Counted from the first letter of the stretch, positions 33,100 to 44,426 are shown. The stretch: DNA of 64,000 bases from Diabrotica undecimpunctata (GCF_040954645.1 NC_092807.1:50042991-50106990); one strand, 5' to 3'. The notes: generated by a model from the letters alone, not told the origin. A program made the numbers and translations.

Positions 33100-34294
33100 A
33101 GTTGTGCTAGGTGTAAATCTCTCTAGTGTTCTCGTTGTTTAATTTCTATATTGAAGAGTCACTAACATCACTATTATGAAAAATTGTTTTAAATTTATTA
33201 TTAATAGTTTTATATCCCTCAGATCTTCTTTTAATGTTGCTAATTAATGAATCGCATACAATAATAAAAAATATTAACTTTAAAATGTCTTTGCCACTGA
33301 ATCTTTTTTCTGCCGCTTTTTTACATTAGTAAATGCAATATATTTTTTTGCTTCTTTTTCTGAATTGTCGAAATTACCTCTAACCTCTAACTAACAACTA
33401 ACATCTAGGTATGTATCAATGAATCATATATTAAAACTGCTGTATTTATGGATTCGTCTTTTTGTTAAAAAGTTTTGTTTGAAGCATATAATATATTCTC
33501 TCTAAAATATTTTCCCATATAAAAATAATTAACAATAGATACTTAAATGTATTAAGCTTTTATGTAAACCGACAGTGTCGGACTTTGTTTATTTTTTCAC
33601 ATTTGGTTGAGGAAAAATGACATAAACAATGTTCAATTTCTTTATATTCTCCCTTTATTCCTTTAATGATTTCAAAGCATCAGAACGAGTAGATCACGTG
33701 GTGTCACAAATAGGTTTAATACTCAAGTGTTTGCGCTTACAAAAATTTTTCCCAAATGATGTTGAAAAAGTGGTCATTTCAATGCAAATTTCAACAGCAG
33801 AATTTCCAATTTTTAATGAACAAATTTTTTAATGAATGAATTGTGCATATTATAAAATGGACAGAAAAAATAGGTTGTTTTATTATATTTACCTGACATA
33901 TTAAACGCATTATCATAACTGTGTCCCCGACAGTTAGTGATGTCTAAATCTAAATTATTTAAAAATTCTAAAATATCTTTCTCCAAGTTTTCATCAGTAT
34001 GAGAAAATATAAGTAAAAATCTCAAAAATCTTTATACTAGGTACTTGGAAGAACATAGCGAATAATGCCGGTTAACTGATCTACGTGAGATATATCAATT
34101 GTTGAATCAATAATTAGAGAGTAAAATTTGGCTACCTTTGTTTTGTTCACTATTGCGAGTAAATTTTTCGGTATAGTAGAAATAAATTCATCACACATTA
34201 TAGACGACAAATAGTTTATAGTACCGGTTCCGCAGTTTACATATTTTTTTATGTGTTCTCGCAAAAATAGATCGGACTCGGATAAATATTCCAA
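33100..34294 (-). pseudogene. hAT transposase (DUF4371/ZMYM-like) remnant
   Basis: Minus-strand frames read MEYLSESDLFLREHIKKY and YLSSIMCDEFISTIPKNL, then AKFYSLIIDSTIDISHVDQL (first catalytic region; the usual D-E-T/S-T-D-I-S motif is D-S-T-I-D-I-S here) and GIIRYVLP. After a shift come LEFLNNLDLDITNCRGHSYD, NAFNMSGKYN. The C(x)2GQSYDGA.NMSG motif is diagnostic of this hAT subgroup. Farther down, SLISNIKRRSEGYKTI and DVSDSSI fit the region before the dimerisation domain. It is broken by frameshifts at 34030 and 33810. The N-terminal zinc finger was not found. Confidence 0.7.
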
Positions 34295-34359
34295 AGCCCT
34301 ATAGAATTACCATTATTTTCGCTAAAAGACACTTTATTTTACCACGAAACGCTAAAGAG

Positions 34360-36879
34360 TAGGGGAATGACGGGTAATTACGAACACTTAAGGAAAATAA
34401 TTGTTTATTTGAAATATAAAAATGTTGAAAACTCGGAAACCACTACAGAGTGGCTAACAGTAATACAGCTATTAATTTTTGTTATTGGATAATCAAAAAT
34501 AAAAATTTTAATAATAAAAAAACTCAATTAAAAATTTTCACGAAATGTCGGGTAATAATAAACATGAGAAGAGTAATGGCGAACAGTATTACCTATTAAC
34601 AAAAATCACATTATTTATAGTTGTCCGGTGTGTCCGAGCCGCTGCATAATTTATGCACCCATCCACCACATATAATGCAACGGAACCAAAGTTCGCTTTT
34701 CCCGAACTCACCACAAATTAAACAAGATTCTCCTTCATTACAATCGTCGGTATTAATATCGTCATTGTCATCAGATTCATCATCTTTATATGATGTCGAA
34801 TCTTCCTCTTCGCTTGAAGATTGTAGTACTTTTCTCTTTGCAGTTTTATTTTTCTTTTTTAAAAATTTTTGTTTTTCAATTTCTTTTTCCATTTTTTGTT
34901 TCCTTCTAAGCTCCTTTTGTTCGAGTTCTAATTTCAAAGGCGTTAAGGTTAATATTTCGGATCTTTGTTTTTTTCTTCCACCCATCTTCGGAACAGATAT
35001 CTTTTGTTTTTCTTTCGGTAAAGGCAAGATATCGTTGATTGAAACATTTTCGGTATTTTCACATATCTGGTTTTCTTTGGAAGGGCCTGGTTGGGGTTCC
35101 AGTAAATCTTCTTGAATAGTTTGTGAAAGACCTTCTTGGCAATTATTTTGTTGAGTTTGATTATCGTTTGAACTGTAAAAGTCTTCTTCATTAAATGTAT
35201 TTCGGTTGAATGGAAAAATTCCGGTCTTCTCAAAACCGTTTGCAGCTTTGTCTATGCTTGCAACTCTAGTATACGCCTTTGAGAATAAAGTGCTTATATG
35301 GCACATTTCAATTTTCTCATAGGGTTGAGATTTTAAAAACGAATCACATTCAACGTCATATGCTCGCTTCAATGATGAGAAAAAGCTAACGTCTAGTGGT
35401 TGCAGACGATGCGAGGTATGTGGACGTATTGACAGCATAATGATACCATTTTCTTTGCAAAAATTATAAATTGCAATAGAGCAATGACTGGAGTGATTGT
35501 CCAGCACCAGTAAAATGGGATCACCTCTTGTAGGTTTATTGGTTTTCGCAAAATGTTGAATCCAAAACAGGAACACTTCTTCGTTCATCCAACCGCTTTT
35601 TGAACAGGAGTACAAAGAACCTGGAGGCCCATCCTTTTCTAAAGCAGGATTTCTTCTCAGTCTTGGATAAATGAATAGTGGAGGTGTAAAAGATCCGCTG
35701 GCACTCATACAACAGCATACCGTCATGTTCTTGCCTCTTTCTCCACTTGTAACGGCTCCAACTTGTTTTTGGCCTCTAGGTCCAATGATCCGATTAGGCC
35801 TATTTACGTTTGTAATGCCAGTGTCATCGACATTAAATATTCGAGTAGGTGGAAACTTGTATTCATTGTACAGCTTACCCAAATTGTCATAAAACCTTGA
35901 GACTTGATCCTTATTGAAACCTTGAATGCGATTAAGACTCGTTGCTTCAGGTTTACGGAAACTTAACTCAGGATGCCTTGACATGAATCCATATAACCAG
36001 TCTTTACCTGCTTCTTGTTTTTCTCTGTTGAAACTATGTTTTAAGTTTAATTTCTCTGCATAGGCGAAGGCCTCTTTTCGCAACTGAATTGGGGTTAATC
36101 CATAAAATATTTTAGATAACGTTAGTAAATGACGACTCATTTCTTCTTCCTGTTCATTTGAAAAGAGAGTGTTTGCACCCAGCCTACCTTTGTAAAAGCC
36201 TCTAGAGACTCTGTTTTGTAATGTTGTAACAGATATATTAAATTGGCGTGCAGCTTCCCTTAGGCCATAACGTCTTTCTTCAATTGCCTTTAGAGCAGCT
36301 TTCATTTGATCATCAGTCCATGAAAATTTGTTGGTACTTCGTTTCCGTTTAAAAGGCATCTGAAAAAGATACAAGTTGTTAAATAAGCAAAAGAAAAGCA
36401 AAAATGTAAAGAATCTAAGCCAAATTATTAAAAGAGTAAACGCGAACACTTGGCGGGTAATCGCGAACATCTGTTCGTGATTACCCGATTTGGAAATGAA
36501 TATGAAGAAACGAAACAATCATAATATACAAATGTACAATTGTAAATGCATTTAACTTCTCCGTAATAGGACAATTTTATAGGTTAAATAATAGTAAGTT
36601 GACTAACTCTAACAATTTAAATGAAACCATCAAGTGTTTAGATACATACCTTATTTTCTGAATTGCTAAAATTGTAGTGCAAGCACCAAAAACAAATAAA
36701 TCGCTGTAAAAAAATCCACAAATACGGGGCAACTGTGTATCTATGCCACCACGTGCAGACGCAGACTAGTAGCGTCTATCTTCTTTGCTAGTAGGAAGCA
36801 CGAAATGAAGTTTACAACGGAACGATACAGATGACGCAATCACCCGCTGTTCGCTATTACCCGTCCCGTCGTTCCCCTA
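34360..36879 (-). mobile_element. Complete pogo-type DNA transposon with TIRs and TA TSD
   Basis: The left end TA|GGGGAATGACGGGTAATT (34360 on) is mirrored by the right end, reversed: TA|GGGGAACGACGGGACGGG, then TAATAGCGAACA. TA dinucleotides flank both ends (34360-34361 and 36878-36879). Subterminal repeats of the type CGGGTAAT(C/A)GCGAACA recur near 34550-34590 and as a palindrome at 36454-36488, beside the transposase 5' end. These are probable transposase binding sites. About 2.5 kb, inserted in a hAT element. Confidence 0.9.
34611..36359 (-). CDS. pogo-type transposase with C-terminal PHD-like finger, intact
   Basis: 582 residues from MPFKRKRSTNKFSW; the ATG follows a good 3' splice site (TCTTTTTCAG), so a 5' UTR intron is likely and the longer in-frame ATG is not used. 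Residues 10-55 form a psq helix-turn-helix and about 60-140 a CENP-B-like DNA-binding part (WLYGFMSRHPELSFR). The DDE_1 core has FNVDDTG (Asp at 178/179), LVLDNHSSH (Asp 287) and LQPLDVSFF (Asp 323), giving DD35D. Residues 545-582 hold CLICGEFG...FRCIICGGWVHKLC, a PHD-type zinc finger that stops before its last Cys pair. No stop or frameshift interrupts it, so the copy could be recently active, though the finger is truncated. Cut-and-paste transposition in the nucleus is the expected role. Confidence 0.92.
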   Translation of the reverse strand: MPFKRKRSTNKFSWTDDQMKAALKAIEERRYGLREAARQFNISVTTLQNRVSRGFYKGRLGANTLFSNEQEEEMSRHLLTLSKIFYGLTPIQLRKEAFAYAEKLNLKHSFNREKQEAGKDWLYGFMSRHPELSFRKPEATSLNRIQGFNKDQVSRFYDNLGKLYNEYKFPPTRIFNVDDTGITNVNRPNRIIGPRGQKQVGAVTSGERGKNMTVCCCMSASGSFTPPLFIYPRLRRNPALEKDGPPGSLYSCSKSGWMNEEVFLFWIQHFAKTNKPTRGDPILLVLDNHSSHCSIAIYNFCKENGIIMLSIRPHTSHRLQPLDVSFFSSLKRAYDVECDSFLKSQPYEKIEMCHISTLFSKAYTRVASIDKAANGFEKTGIFPFNRNTFNEEDFYSSNDNQTQQNNCQEGLSQTIQEDLLEPQPGPSKENQICENTENVSINDILPLPKEKQKISVPKMGGRKKQRSEILTLTPLKLELEQKELRRKQKMEKEIEKQKFLKKKNKTAKRKVLQSSSEEEDSTSYKDDESDDNDDINTDDCNEGESCLICGEFGKSELWFRCIICGGWVHKLCSGSDTPDNYK

Positions 36880-37510
36880 TTAAGAAATAAATTTGATTGT
36901 CGCTACCACACGTTTAATTACTTCCCTCCAATATTTTTTTTTCATTCGCCCCATTCCCATTTGTTTACCATTTCAGTGTCAATGCGTCAGGTAATTTTAT
37001 AAAAATTAAAGTTAATGTCAATGTGGTCACTGGAGTTAATGTGGCCAGCGGAGTTTTCAGGCTCTGATAATTTTTATGTATTTTTTGCAATCATTCGTCC
37101 CTTTTGTCATTACTGTTTTTTGCTTGGAAAATAATTTGCATACGTAACAGTACAATAAGGTGTTGGTGTCAGTATAAGCCAATCTCTTTTAACTTTTTAC
37201 GCGCTATTAATTGTTCTGAAGAAGGTTGCATGGAAAAAAAGATAATTTCAAAGATCAATTTATTGATTTTAGTGGATTTTCATAATACTCTCGCATGGCG
37301 TCTGTTAAGTACTGTGAACATAATGCAAGATCGTTTACAAAACTTTTAGGTTCATAATTACTTTAAGATGATTTTAAACTTTTGTTTTTTCCTTTTGTTT
37401 CATCTTCACAATCGCACAATCCAAAAAAAAAGAAAAACCTAATTTTCGGAATCCAAAAATTAGGGGCGCTAGGCACGTACCTAGGTTGCCTAGACCTTAA
37501 TCCGCCCCCG

Positions 37511-38719
37511 ATTATAGTACCTACTGTTTATTTGATATTTTATACACGTTCTTCGTAAATAAACATTAGATTGACACGTGTAGGTATTTCTCTTGACAAG
37601 ATCCCATTACAGTATTACCAAAGGTATTACCTTCACTATTCTTTTATTAATTTAATAGCTATGTTGCTTTCACCAATGCTTTACTTTTGTCTTATAGTTT
37701 CAATATATATTTAGATCTTAAAATATGTATAATACCATATGTATTTTTATACCATTATACCATATGTATTTTTTATTTATTTTTTTTTATTAATAGTCGA
37801 CATAATTTATGATTATAATTTCTTTATTTTCTGCGACTCTAAATAAACAGCATTCAACTGGAAAACTAGAAAAAATTTGACTTCAAAATGAATGAATTTA
37901 TAATAAATACAGGTAGGAGCGAATTCTTTGAATGTACAAAGTAGATATACGTAATCCCTAGAAAAATCACATCCTTGGTAACATCTTTGTTCCAAAAACA
38001 GCTGTACATAGGGCAATAACTTACCACCTGCTCTTCAAGGTCATCCAAGGGTTCGATCACAAAATACTATACAGAATATATTGTAGAATGTTTCTGTTTA
38101 TGTGATATTTTTATTTTTATATCTTTACTTAGGTAGCTAGATAATTTTGAAGGAGCCTAGAATATTTATATTTTTAAAGAAATGAAATATATTTAATACA
38201 AGACCTACCTACGTCTTGGATCATATTCGTGCCAATTATTATTTTCTAAAAACTGAAATTTACATTATTTCCGTCAGTATAAAAAATTGTTTGGTATTAA
38301 AAATCTCCTTTTTCGATGTCTTCGCCTTCAGTTTTATTATTTGTTACTTTATTACCATTGGCACATCTTTCGCATGGAAGTACAATTTGTTTAACCTTGA
38401 TATCACAGCCACGAGAATCTTTTTTAACAATTTTTTCTTTCATCATCAAATCAGACTGATATTCAATATGCTAAATTAAAATCGGATAAAACAAAAAGAT
38501 ACTGCAAAATGAACAGCAAAATCGCTGTTTTGAATATTATTAATAACTTTTGTATTGTTTATTAAAATTTGTTTAAATGCACCTGTATCTGTATATATAA
38601 CTTGAGGGCATTATCATTTTTGAATTCTGTGCAAACAAAAGGTGTGTCAGATCGGTTGAATAGTTTTTGCGAAATTTAATTTGTTTTTAAGGTTTTTTGA
38701 AAAATGAGCTAATTTCTAA
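37511..38719. other. No gene recognised; one possible micro-exon
   Basis: On the minus strand a 42-bp segment (VIEPLDDLEEQV) at about 38067-38026 lies between an AG (CTGTATAG) and a GTAAGT donor. It may be an exon of an unknown gene, but I cannot connect it. Otherwise AT-rich sequence. Confidence 0.3.
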
Positions 38720-38724
38720 GGCTG

Positions 38725-39138
38725 TGTTACGACAAATGTGAGTCATACCGGGTCGTCACTTATATCTGCTATTGGAACTTTCGAGATGAGGATCGAATAA
38801 TATCGTTGGCGTCCCGACCGAAGGTTAAAGAAGCCGGCGGAAATTTCTAGACAACAAATCAGGTATAAAACGGACGATTTGAGATTTAAAAGGGACAGTC
38901 GAAAACAAGTGTCAATTAATAAATTGTTCGCGTGGCTATTTAAATTGTAACCGGTATGAATGTTTTAAATAAATTATATAAGTGTAAATAAATTATTATT
39001 TAAGTATTTTCTACGTAGATTAAATAAATAAATGTTTGTAAATAAACTCATAAAGTGTTGTAAAGTGTAGAACATATTTTATAATAAATAAAGTTAATAA
39101 ATTAGATTTATAAATACAGTTCAGTTCAGTACAAATTA
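38725..39138 (+). repeat. 5' LTR
   Basis: About 410 bp, TG-initiated, with a TATAAAA box at 38864-38870 as likely promoter and AATAAA signals near 39085-39095. The primer-binding site follows immediately. The exact 3' edge is uncertain by a few bases. Confidence 0.75.
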
Positions 39139-39152
39139 TGGTGTCAGAGTGG
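39139..39152 (+). other. Primer-binding site
   Basis: TGGTGTCAGAGTGG directly follows the 5' LTR. TGGTGTCAGA-type sequences serve as tRNA primer sites in several insect gypsy elements. I did not match it to a specific tRNA. Confidence 0.6.
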
Positions 39153-39175
39153 AATATTTTAAATAAATTGTTAAA

Positions 39176-39847
39176 ATGACTACGATTTATGAGCTCACAG
39201 TTACGAATTTAAAAAAACATCTCGAGGACAGAGAATTAGCTTCTACCGGAAAAAAGGCTGATTTAGTCCAACGACTAAAGAACGCTTTGGAGAAAGAGGG
39301 TTTGGACTCGGACACTTGTATATTAGAATACAAACATGCTGCTGTGATCTCGTCGATTTCGAAAGTTTCTGGTGATGTGGCCAAAGTTTCCGGCGACATA
39401 GCATCATTAAAGAACAAAGTCTCTGGCGATATTTCGAAAGTTTATGGCAATATTTTGAAAGTTTCCTGCGACATCACATCATTAGAGAACAAAGTTTCCG
39501 GCGACATCGCTTCATTAGAAAACAAAGTTTCTAACGAGATTTCTTCTCTGGAAAGCAAAGTTTCTGCTAACATCTCTAAAGTCACTTCTGAGATGTCTGC
39601 CCTCGACGATAGAATATCTTCGTTAAAAAACCAGGTTACTGCCGATAAGTTGGCCTTCGAAGAAAAGATGAAAGAGGTGGAAAGGAAGATGGGGGAAACA
39701 GAGACAGCAGAGATAGGAAACAATCCAATTATAGTAGAGACGAAAGAAGACGAGACGAAATGTAAGTTGGAAACACGGCCGAAATTTGAAGGAAGTGGAA
39801 GTTCTGTTCATGTTAAAGTCCCAACTTTTGACGGAAAATCGTCATGA
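39176..39847 (+). pseudogene. gag-like protein with SAP domain and coiled-coil repeats
   Basis: 223 codons from MTTIYELTVTNLKKHLEDRE. Residues 5-40 form a SAP motif (TVTNLKKHLEDRELASTGKK then LVQRLKNAL), a DNA-binding helix pair common at the start of gag in some insect gypsy elements. Residues 60-150 are a repeated coiled coil of about 11-residue units (KVSGDIASLENKVS...), clearly expanded by internal duplication. The frame ends at a stop just after VKVPTFDGKSS. The next frame resumes with NNYMKQFESAARANGWSEKE, the expected continuation of gag, so a single substitution or shift ended it. The capsid part beyond is deleted. Confidence 0.75.
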
Positions 39848-40154
39848 AACAACTACATGAAACAGTTTGAATCAGCTGCAAGAGCGAATGGATGGTCCGA
39901 AAAAGAAAAGGCTGGCTATTGCTCTACGAGGAGATGCCTTAGAATTCAAGAAAGCAGCAGTACTAAGAACAACGATGGTCAACGACGATTGGACGCCTAC
40001 TAAGATAAAGGAATAACAAGAGAGATATCCAGTTATACAAAACAAAAAATTCGAAAATGGAAAGAGGAAAAATCGAGGTCGACCACCTTGGCAAGAAATA
40101 TCAAACCTATGCTCAGTAGTTAAGACGTATTGGGCCCAGTGGGACTCATTTATC

Positions 40155-40565
40155 ATGGAAGATAGCTTGCTCAAACGAGTACTGGAAAATGATGACGGTT
40201 CAGAGAAGAGAAGACAGTTGGTGATCCCAAAGAGCGGAATAGGCGAAGTACTTCGTCAGTTACACGACAGTCCATCAGGAGGGCATTTGGGTGTAAAGAA
40301 AACCATTCAGCGCATTCGGGAACGATTTTATTGGATGAAAAGTTCCGAAGACGTAAAGGACTGGTGTAAGAAATGTACTATTTGTGCTACGAGTAACGAG
40401 GTTTGTGCTATGGAGAAGATCAACGATGTCATCTACCGAATAAGCAAGATTCCGAGGGGAAAGCTGATGATAGTACACCCTAACCGGTTGACGTTTTTCG
40501 AAGGTGACCACGACGTAGATGAAGAAGTGGAAGTAAAAGCAAGATCTACTCACGCTTCCCGATGA
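40155..40565 (+). pseudogene. gypsy integrase zinc finger fused to pol C-terminus
   Basis: 136 codons. HDSPSGGHLGVKKTIQRIRE, then FYWMKSSEDVKDWCKKCTIC, is the H2C2 finger of a retrotransposon integrase. It is followed, without the DDE core, by EKINDVIYRISKIPRGKLMI and VHPNRL, the end of pol. A deletion of the integrase core has therefore kept the reading frame. Catalytic residues are absent, so no integrase activity is possible. Confidence 0.8.
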
Positions 40566-40997
40566 CTACTCGCTGGCCCTTACCATCCCGGCCAGTTTCA
40601 AAGACGTACTTCGTTGGCATCCGTCTTTCAAAGGAAGTTCGGTCGAGTTGCGGAACTTCAATGTCAAGTGTCAGCTCCCGGGAAAGCCTTGAAACTCCAA
40701 GATGCATCACGTTACCTTTTCTACTTGGTAACAAAAGACACTTCCCGTGACCAACCTACCTACCGAGATGTATGGGAAGCCTTACTTCAATTGAAAGAGC
40801 ACGTACTAGAGTCCGACGTGCAAAAGTTAGCCATGCCAAAGTTAGAGTACCGCCAATTAGATTGGAGGGTTATCCGAAGTATGGTGGAGGAGATCTTTAA
40901 AGACACCGAAGTCCAGGTGTTAGTCTGTTGCAATGCGCATAGTTACTGGTGCGGAAAAAACCGTTCCTTGTCATTTTTATACAACTGGAAGTTTTAA
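40564..40997 (+). pseudogene. Extra ORF between pol and 3' LTR, unknown function
   Basis: It reads DYSLALTIPASFKDVLRWHP and SVELRNFNVKCQLPGK in one frame, then, after a 1-nt shift near 40685, ALKLQDASRYLFYLVTKDTS, YRDVWEALLQLKEHVLESDV and WRVIRSMVEEIFKDTEVQVL. No signal peptide or transmembrane segment is visible, so it is not env-like. Base use matches the gag/integrase parts. I do not recognise the family. It may be a captured host sequence or an accessory ORF of this element. Confidence 0.5.
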
Positions 40998-41165
40998 AAG
41001 AGGGTCCAGTTGCCGATACCAGCATACCATTCCAGTTCCAGTCCCGACAAGGTTCCAGGAGGAACCACCTTTTATGAGGGGGGCAATGTTAAGATAAATT
41101 ATGATTCATTTTTAACTGTAAACATCTTTTTCTAACAAAAATATTTTAGCAGTTAATACCCAAAC

Positions 41166-44145
41166 CCAAAAGAAGATATGCCATGCGACCCGATTAGCAA
41201 CCGGCGTCGTCGAGTTCCCGGGCTGGACGATGTGAAATCAGAGACCGGCCACGCAATGGTGGGTACCAGGCCTTGCGTGGAAAATATGCGACTGGATAAA
41301 ACAAATAAAAATATCAGAAAAAATACTGTTAAGATAGCTACATGGAACGTAAGTACTCTTTATCAAACTGGAAAACTAAGCTACGCAATTAATGAAATGA
41401 AAAGGCTCAAAATTGATATTCTGGGGTTGAGTGAAATAAGATGGCCAGGTAATGGTAAGTGCAAGAAGGAGGATGCAACAATATTTTTTTCAGGCAACAG
41501 AGAAGAAGATGTCAACCATAGGCATGGAGTAGCGGTTCTAGTTAATAATAAAATCAAAAAACATATAAAAAATTTTATTCCATTTTCAGAAAGCTGCATG
41601 TTGATCCAGATCAGTGCGCACCCTCTAGATATAAATATAATTCAGGTTTATGCTCCCACATCTGAGAGTACTGATGAAGAAGTTGAAGAGTTTTACGAAC
41701 AATTAGACGAAATTATAAAAAACCTAAAGAAACAAGACATAACCATGGTAATAGGGGATTTTAACTTCAAAGTAGGAAAAGGCGAAGTCAGTGAAGTAGT
41801 TGGCAAGTATGGGTTGGGAACAAGAAATGAGCGAGGTGATAGACTAATACAGTTTTGCCAGGAGAAAAACTTAATTATCACTAATACTTGGTTTAAGTTA
41901 CCATTAAGAAGAATGTACACTTAGAGGTCACCACAGAACAGGACTAGGTAAATCGTTAGAAATCAGATAGACTTTACAACAATAACAAACGACTCCGTAA
42001 CGCAATAATATCAGCCAAAACATATCCTGGAGCTGATATAAACTCTGATCATAATCCTCTTGTAGCCCAATTACGAGTCAGTCTAAAAACCTTAATCCAG
42101 AAACAGAATAACAAAAGATTAGATATGGATCAACTTAGAAATCCCGAGATAAAAGTCAAGCTTACAAATAACACTAATAATAATGTTGCTTTAACAACCA
42201 ATACTGATGATATTGAAAGAGACTGGATCAACTTAAGAGACGCTATATGCAACGGTGCGAAAGAAGTCATTGGTGACTACGAGCGGAAGAAGAAGAACGA
42301 ATGGATGACAGATGAAATATTACACCTTATGGACAGAAGGAGGGAAAATAAGAATAATCTCGAACAATATAAAGAACTGGATAGAACTGTCAGAAGAAAG
42401 ATAAAAGAATCCAAAGAGAAATGGTTACAAGAAAAATGTCAAGAGATAGAAGAGCTAGAACGAAGACACGATAGTTTTAATATGCATAAAAAAAATCAAG
42501 GAGTTTACTTATACTTACAAGAAAAAACAGTTTGGTAGGTTAATAGACGAGAACAACTATTGTAGATAAAGAAGAACAGTTACAGACTTGGGCAAATTAC
42601 ATAAAAGATTTGTTTACGGATTATCGTCATATTTCTACGAACACTCTTGATCTGAATGGACCAAAAATATTGAAAAGTGATAAAAGCTATAGATCAAACG
42701 AAAGATAGCAAAGCAGCAGGATGCGATGAAATACCAGTCGAATTTTTAAAAGTTTTTAACGAGAACAACCTGAATGTAGTATTAGAACTGTTTAATAAGA
42801 TATACGATACTGGTTAAATTCCATCGGACTGGTTGAAATCTACATTTGTGCCCCTTCCCAAGAAATCGAATTCTAAGACGTGTAGTGAATATCGGCTTAT
42901 AAGTTTAATGAGTCACACTCTTAAAGTATTCTTGCGTATTACCCATTCAAGAATACGAGCAAAATTAGAACACAGCATAAGTAAAGAACACAGTTCGGTT
43001 TTAGATGCGGTTTTGGAACTCGACAGCCGCTCTTTGCAATACAAGTCTTGATTCAAAAATGTCTGGATCAACAGAAAGATGTTTACGCCTGTTTTATGAG
43101 AAAGCATTCGATACTATCAAACATGACAAACTCATAGAACTATTACATCTTACAGGACTTGACACTAAGGACATCCAGATTATAAAAAATCTATATTGGA
43201 ATCAAACAGCCCACATGAAGAATGGACATATGGTGAGTGAAAACGTAACCATTTCGAGAGGGGTTAGACAGGGCTGTATTCTTTCGCCACTGCTTTTCAA
43301 CCTGTACACGGAACAAATATTTCTAGAGGCACTGGAAGAGTACAACGAGGGCATCAAGATTAATGGCGTACCAATAAGTTATTTTCGATATGCAGATGAT
43401 AGTGTTATACTGGCCTATAACATCGAAGATTTACAGATGATGCTAAATAGGCTAAATACAACTGGCAACCAATTTGGACTGAAGATCAATAGAAAGAAAA
43501 CTAAATTTATGGTGATCAGTAAAAAGAACATTCAACGTATCGACCTGAATATTGAAGCCGAATGTATTGAAAGAGTACACCGATTTAAATATCTGGGATA
43601 TACAGTAAATGATAAGTGGGACCCAGACGTAGAGATTAAGATCCGAATTGAAATAGCAAGATCCAAATTCATCAAAATGAGAAAGCTCTTCAGCAACCGC
43701 CACCTAAGCGTTAACCTTTAACCGTTAACTTACGAAGTTGAAGGGTGGACGTTAACAGCAGCAAATATAAAGAAGTTAGCGGCTCTAGAAATGTGGCTGT
43801 ATCGACGCATACTGAGAATATCTTGGACAGACAGAGTGACCAACACAGATGTATTAAGACGAATGGGTAAAGAGCTGGAATTGTTAACAACTGTTAAAAG
43901 GAGGAAAGCGTCATACCTGGGCCATGTGTTTCGTAATGATAAGTACAGTCTGCTACAGCTTATCGTGGAAGGCAAGATTGAAGGTAGAAGAGGTTTGGGC
44001 AGAAAGAAGAAATCCTGGCTGAGAAACTTGAGAGAATGGTTTCAAATACCAGATGCTGCGAACATAATACATGCGGCACAACACAGAGAAACCTATCGTT
44101 TGATGGTCGCCAACCTTCGGTAGAAGACGGCACATAAAGAAGAAG
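41166..44145 (+). mobile_element. RTE-type LINE, near full length, frameshifted
   Basis: 2,980 bp flanked by an 11-bp duplication AATACCCAAAC (41155-41165, 44146-44156). An apurinic endonuclease domain occupies 41316-41924 (IATWNVSTLYQ, LSEIRW, QVYAPTSES, VIGDFNFKVG). A middle region lies at 42125-42538. The RT, 42700-43720, holds CDEIPVEFLK, SEYRLISL, GVRQGCILSPLLFNLY, YFRYADDSVIL (catalytic), GLKINRKKTK and YLGYTV. The C-terminal region, to 44123, holds LGHVFRNDKYSLLQLI and RKKKSWLRNLREWF. The 3' tail is AAAGAAGAAG, a short tandem repeat instead of poly-A, as in RTE elements. At least four frameshifts or stops (41924, 42538, 42830, 43020 and 43721 regions) make it dead. Confidence 0.92.
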
Positions 44146-44354
44146 AATACCCAAACGGGTCCCCTCTTATACCTGCGATTGGAACTCTCCAGAAAAGGGT
44201 CGAGTAAATTCGTTGGCGACCGAAGATCAAAGAAGCTTCGAGATAAACAAAATGAGGTATAAGACCGGTCTTCTTCCATGGCATTCGAGACAATTCAAGG
44301 GTCAACACAGGTCAACATCCATGAGCTTCGAGAAATTCCAGGCTAACGGCTGTT

Positions 44355-44355
<1 letters not shown>

Positions 44356-44425
<70 letters not shown>
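44356..44425. repeat. (TA)n microsatellite within the 3' LTR
   Basis: About 35 TA units, absent from the 5' LTR. Confidence 0.95.

Positions 44426-44426
<1 letters not shown>

Larger units (their letters stand above)
32563..37510 (-). mobile_element. hAT-like element, host of nested insertions
   Basis: The right end on the minus strand is CGGGGGCGGATTAAGGTCTA then GGCAACCTAGG. The left end on the + strand is TTAAGGCTTGAGTAGGCCCT then AGGCAACATTG. These align as hAT TIRs of the CAGGGGCGGATTAAGG type seen in ZMYM-like hATs. The first ~10 bases of the left TIR are replaced by the piggyBac, inserted at the TIR's own TTAA. A transposase remnant lies inside (33100-34294), and a complete pogo element interrupts it at 34360-36879. 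The 8-bp duplication cannot be checked because the left edge is lost. Confidence 0.7.

Noticed and set aside
34621..35115. 164-codon Ser/Phe-rich plus-strand frame
   Set aside because: Antisense of the intact pogo transposase, with composition explained by that gene's acidic/basic linker.
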